Source of the DNA: Tritrichomonas foetus
Taxonomy: Eukaryota > Parabasalia > Tritrichomonadida > Tritrichomonadidae
Reading direction: 5' to 3'
Assembly (NCBI GenBank): GCA_001839685.1
Contig: MLAK01000790.1
Location: forward strand, 1-62,590
DNA length: 62,590 nt
Shown: positions 59,377-62,590 of the stretch, piece by piece
How the letters are laid out: every line of letters begins with the position of its first letter
How positions within the stretch are numbered: position 1 is the stretch's first letter
Program-made: the position numbers and the translations under genes
Notes under the pieces: generated by a model
The model's database searches: none
What the model saw: the letters and a program-made list of their open reading frames with translations, nothing else
Told to the model about the DNA's origin: nothing

Positions 59377-60363
59377 ATGATGCAAGTATCAATCTCGGAA
59401 AACAATAGCCTCAACAATTGGGAAGCAATGCTAGAGACACCTAGAGGTTTCACAGAAGATTCTTTTTCGTTTGGAGAAGATTTTTCAGATGACTCAATTG
59501 CTTCTGATGCCTCAGATTCTTCATATTCATACCAAAATGGAAGTCCGCCGTTGCCTTCCCATTTGTTCGATTCGTTTGACAATCTTGACAAATTCCAAAT
59601 TAACGAAGACTCAAAATACAACAATAATTCAATCGGAAACGATTATTCGCCAATTACATTAATTGACCAAGATTATACGCCTTCTCAAATTCCAGATTCC
59701 CTTTTCAGTGCGCCAGATGGAACATATGTGAATGTCAATCCAATTCAATTTCCAGATTCAATCCAATTTGATTTCGTTTATAGGGAACTTCCAAGCCGTT
59801 CAATTATGATGTCAAACGTTCCTGATAACGCTAACGAAGAAGATATGGAATATGTATTGAAGCAATTTGGACCTTATGAGAGCTATGATTTAAGCAGAAT
59901 CAAGGAGGGTGTTGCCACAGCAAACTTTTACAATATTGAAGATGCAGAAAGGATGAGAATTTCTCAAATTGTCATCCGAAACAGACAAATTGTAACCATT
60001 TTCGGAGATGAAATTCCTGTCAATGATCCAAAACATCCACCAAATAATGGAACAATTGTGGTCTTTCATTTGCCACCAAATGTGGATGATCGAGACATCA
60101 TCAAGCAATTTTCCAGAAATGGCAGAATTCGTCAAATTAGGCACACCCCGAATAAAGAAACACAAAGGTTCATTGAATTTTATGATAAAAGAGATGCTGA
60201 AAAGGCACAAAAGATGTTCAACAGACAATTTTTCTTTGTGAATAATCGCAAAAGTAAGCTTTCAATTGAATATAGCCTTCCAGGAAGTTTCAGAATCAAC
60301 AATGCCAAATTTTATCAAACCAAACTTCCAACGGTTGTCAGAAAAAATACAAAAGTATATTAA
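59377..60363 (+). CDS. Mei2-like RNA-binding protein (two RRMs)
   Basis: 328 residues. RRM1 is at about 135-205 (RSIMMSNVPDNANEEDMEYVLKQFG). RRM2 is at about 225-300 (GTIVVFHLPPNVDDRDIIKQFSRNGRIRQIRHTPNKETQRFIEFYDKRDAEKA). The second domain, with GTIVVFHL, the EIREIRETPxKxxxxFIEFYD-type segment and a trailing SIEYSLPGS, is the signature of Mei2-like proteins, which govern meiosis and development in fission yeast and plants. The characteristic third, C-terminal RRM is absent. The N-terminal 125 residues are acidic and Ser-rich. Its target is unknown. Confidence 0.85.
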   Translation: MMQVSISENNSLNNWEAMLETPRGFTEDSFSFGEDFSDDSIASDASDSSYSYQNGSPPLPSHLFDSFDNLDKFQINEDSKYNNNSIGNDYSPITLIDQDYTPSQIPDSLFSAPDGTYVNVNPIQFPDSIQFDFVYRELPSRSIMMSNVPDNANEEDMEYVLKQFGPYESYDLSRIKEGVATANFYNIEDAERMRISQIVIRNRQIVTIFGDEIPVNDPKHPPNNGTIVVFHLPPNVDDRDIIKQFSRNGRIRQIRHTPNKETQRFIEFYDKRDAEKAQKMFNRQFFFVNNRKSKLSIEYSLPGSFRINNAKFYQTKLPTVVRKNTKVY

Positions 60364-60909
60364 TTGTTCTTATTATGTTTTTTCTAATAAACTATAGAGC
60401 TATCCCATTTTTTTTCTTATTTATTACGGTTTTAGTTTTGTTTTACAAGTTGTTAACTTTTTGTTAAAATGAGATCAAATAAGTACAGAAAAAGTTGTAT
60501 ATTTATTCATTGGCTCATGAGAGATCATTCACTATATTTATGAATATTTTGGTCAACTATGATTCATAGTCTGTGAATAAGCCAACGTTGGTATTGAAAA
60601 TAATATCAGTTTTTATTAATTTTCACATTAATTATGGAATCGAGTTTTTGGTAAATGAGGTCATTTTATGCAGAAAGTGGTTGATTTGAGGTTCAGAGGA
60701 GGTAATCAACCGCTTTTACATGTTGACAAGCTAACTACAAAAGTGTCAAAATAACAGAAGGAAGTCATTTTTTCATAAACATTCAAAATCAAAATTTGAT
60801 TATCAAATTGGCATTTTTGATAAAAAAAAAATTGAAATAAAACTCTTGAAATGAAAAACAATTGCTTGTCAAAAATAAAACAAATTGAGAAGAAATAAAA
60901 AAATTCTAT
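60364..60909. other. Convergent intergenic, nothing recognised
   Basis: 546 bp between the ends of the RRM gene and the hypothetical gene. A-runs are present; no gene is seen. Confidence 0.5.
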
Positions 60910-61608
60910 TTAGGGAACAAAACAAGGTGGGCAAAAATCTTCAACAAACATAATTCTTTGTCGAGAATTTTGAAGATCAATAAAATCATCAACACTGACC
61001 CCAAGACCTAATCCAGTAAATAATTGGTGAAACATAGCCCTTTCAGTCACCGGGTAATTATGTCTCACATAATTTCTGATGTAATCATTATCAATTGTTG
61101 TTGTCACTTTTTGAGATGAATCAATATTCTGATGATTTATTAACGGCTCAGATTGCTCGGACGATTGACGAGAAACAGAAGCGGACGGTTCAGAAGATAT
61201 TTGTTCAGAGATGTTTGCCGAGCTGGGCAGAGAAAATGGCAATGTCGAATAATCTGCAATTTCAGTTCCACAGCTTGTTAAATTGACTTGGGGTTTGTCG
61301 CGATTTTGAATATCTGAAATATATTGCGGAAGGTCAATTCTTGCCTCTTTGCATGCTTTTCGTTTTGAATATCGACCAAGATTGGCAGAATTTATTTTTT
61401 CATTCAAATTATTCGAATTGTCGTCAAAACTATTTTGTCGATTTTCGGTTTGTCTTTTATAAGAATTGCGTGGGGCCCTCATATTTTTGATTATATCTGC
61501 ATTTTCAAGGACTCCTTGCTCGTTAATGTGAAAGACATCAACTGATCCATCTGAATTATCGAATATGATTGTTTTGAGTCTGTTTGCTTCTTTCGCTTTT
61601 CTTCCCAT
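60910..61608 (-). CDS. Hypothetical protein
   Basis: 232 residues from an ATG (MGRKAKEANRLKTIIFDNSD). A small N-terminal block (KTIIFDNSDGSVDVFHINEQGVLEN) is followed by a long disordered region rich in Asn, Ser and Gln with basic patches, and an ordered-looking C-terminus (YIRNYVRHNYPVTERAMFHQLFTGLGLGVSVDDFIDLQNSRQ...PPCFVP). No family is recognised. Codon use and the good start context support a real gene. Confidence 0.65.
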   Translation of the reverse strand: MGRKAKEANRLKTIIFDNSDGSVDVFHINEQGVLENADIIKNMRAPRNSYKRQTENRQNSFDDNSNNLNEKINSANLGRYSKRKACKEARIDLPQYISDIQNRDKPQVNLTSCGTEIADYSTLPFSLPSSANISEQISSEPSASVSRQSSEQSEPLINHQNIDSSQKVTTTIDNDYIRNYVRHNYPVTERAMFHQLFTGLGLGVSVDDFIDLQNSRQRIMFVEDFCPPCFVP

Positions 61609-61966
61609 TTATTTTTCGCGGGCGGAATTTTCGCAACTGACGAATTGAATGTGTTCAGAATTGTAATTTCATGATTGAATAAATACATTGAAATATTGAT
61701 AGTAAAAAGGAGAAAAATATATGGATATTTTGTTTATATGTATAATAAACTATGATTTTAAAGTGAATTATGGTTTAATATAAGGTTTTACCTCTAAATC
61801 GAGTTTCAGGAAATGATTAATTTAGTTATTATCGAGATACCTGATAATCGAAATATTTGCCAGAAATTATTGAATAAAATCTTCACAAAATACAATTTCC
61901 AATTAAAGCCATTTGGGAAAAACTTATAATTTATAATTTATTCTTTAATTTAATTGAAAGGCAGCG
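61609..61966. other. Spacer upstream of tRNA-Tyr
   Basis: 358 bp, AT-rich, with no protein gene. It holds the promoter side of the hypothetical gene; the tRNA promoter is internal. Confidence 0.5.
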
Positions 61967-62052
61967 CCGCTCTAAGCTTAGTGGTAGAGCATGTGACTGT
62001 AGAATTACGATTGGTTATCACAGGGTCGCCGGTTCGATTCCAGCAGAGCGGA
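61967..62052 (+). tRNA. tRNA-Tyr (GUA) with a short intron
   Basis: The acceptor stem CCGCTCT pairs with AGAGCGG. The D arm reads GCTT-AGTGGTA-GAGC. The anticodon stem TGTGA/TCACA encloses CTGTAG, giving anticodon GTA. Twenty-one bases lie between the stem halves, so about 14 bases form an intron after position 37, the canonical site in eukaryotic tRNA-Tyr. The C1-G72 pair is the eukaryotic/archaeal Tyr identity element. The T arm GCCGG-TTCGATT-CCAGC has one C-A mismatch. The gene is 86 bp (72 after intron removal). Confidence 0.92.
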
Positions 62053-62062
62053 TTTTTTTTTT
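62053..62062 (+). terminator. Pol III T-run terminator of tRNA-Tyr
   Basis: Ten consecutive T directly follow the discriminator A of the tRNA, a standard RNA polymerase III terminator. Confidence 0.85.
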
Positions 62063-62078
62063 CTTTTTATTTTTCGCG

Positions 62079-62438
62079 ATGTTTTTGGATNNNGATTTTT
62101 TATACACACACTCGCTACAAGATCAGCTATCGAATGATCCAGGTTCCGAGAATTTCTCGAAATTAGATTTGCATCAAACACAAATTATTGGGAGTAGTGG
62201 ACTCAGTCCAGTTGGACCTACTCCTGATAACAATAACGAATCTAATGGTACAATTTATTTAGGTTTTAGATCATCACAGGAAAANATTTCGGAAGTTGAT
62301 CAAACCCAATTCAACAATTATTTCAATTCAGCAATTAATTCGCCTACAGATTCAATTTATGATGTTAATCAAGTCAATCCTTCTCTACAAAATTCAAATG
62401 ATAATTATTTTCAAAATTCTCAATATGACTTTTTTTAA
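62079..62438 (+). CDS. Unidentified Ser/Asn-rich open frame, contains N
   Basis: 119 codons from ATG to TAA, with ambiguous bases at 62091-62093 and 62285. Residues are polar and disordered in type (SPVGPTPDNNNESNGTIYLG...NDNYFQNSQYDFF). The frame has a coding flavour (balanced polar residues, few Lys-only runs), resembling the tail of a regulatory protein. It starts only 26 bp after the tRNA, so it may be a fragment joined by misassembly. No family is recognised. Confidence 0.4.
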   Translation: MFLDXDFLYTHSLQDQLSNDPGSENFSKLDLHQTQIIGSSGLSPVGPTPDNNNESNGTIYLGFRSSQEXISEVDQTQFNNYFNSAINSPTDSIYDVNQVNPSLQNSNDNYFQNSQYDFF

Positions 62439-62590
62439 AAAAAAAAAAAAACTTCGATCCTTTCGCTTAGCGCTTCGCGCTGCTCTAGTCTCTTCGTCTT
62501 ATATATGCTATAATTATATATATAGCATATACCGGGGAATATCTTATATCACAAGTCAGTGGGGTTAACAGGGGTTAGTTAACTATAACC
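62439..62590. other. Atypical contig end with two hairpins
   Basis: Unlike the rest of the window, this segment has GC-rich patches. It contains AGCGC-TTC-GCGCT (62469-62481), an 11-bp inverted repeat TATATGCTATA / TATAGCATATA (62502-62512 and 62521-62531, 8-nt loop), then GGGGTTAACAGGGGTTAG and a near-palindrome around GTTAAC at the very end. It may be subtelomeric, the tip of another element, or foreign/chimeric sequence. Confidence 0.5.

Overview
The window looks like part of a trichomonad (parabasalid protist) nuclear genome, most likely Tritrichomonas such as T. foetus; the genus is inferred. The DNA is very AT-rich, and about two dozen eukaryotic protein genes are read without introns, including a 12.3 kb Midasin gene in one frame. 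Protein types common in trichomonads are present: a kinase fused to Sel1 repeats, BTB proteins, and a decayed ankyrin repeat. The 42-T run at the left edge and the ambiguous bases and odd composition at the right edge suggest that the window is close to a whole contig.

Layout. 1-17.2 kb: EamA-type transporter, Midasin (MDN1/REA1), and an RBBP4/MSI1-type WD40 protein. 17.2-24.7 kb: ankyrin relic, secreted GH27 glycosidase with alpha-N-acetylgalactosaminidase-like specificity residues, mobile-element copy 1, a small membrane protein, a TMEM18-like protein ending in a minisatellite with an assembly gap, and a BTB protein. 25.0-33.7 kb: ADA2, a LEM-like tail-anchored protein, a polyprenyl diphosphate synthase, ribosomal protein L35, an acidic protein, a NAK-type kinase with an altered DFG motif, and a PAP2 phosphatase. 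34.0-36.2 kb: element copies 2 and 3 head to head around a second gap. 36.2-49.8 kb: ArfGAP with perfect 132-bp repeats, SCYL2-like pseudokinase, ubiquitin-like protein, multi-C2 protein, coiled-coil protein, element copy 4, and a Sec23-like protein. 50.5-62.6 kb: kinase-Sel1 gene split by a frameshift, SHIPPO-repeat protein, BTB/discoidin-like protein, Mei2-like RRM protein, a hypothetical protein, an intron-bearing tRNA-Tyr, and an atypical contig end.

The best candidate for something undescribed is a roughly 1.1-1.25 kb DNA element present in four copies. It has matching inverted ends (core AGATGTATACAAAC) and 8-bp target duplications. Two copies end within 85 bp of a start codon, at or beside a short motif (AACTTTTT or CACTTTTT, either strand) that recurs upstream of about half the genes here. 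Inside the element are broken coding frames, including a leucine-zipper-like segment, which suggests capture and decay of host gene pieces. Several genes (NAK-type kinase, ArfGAP with NPF and LLGF motifs, SCYL2-like protein, Sec23-like protein) belong to vesicle-coat pathways, but nothing shows that they are co-regulated. The two gaps mean that gene order across them is not certain.
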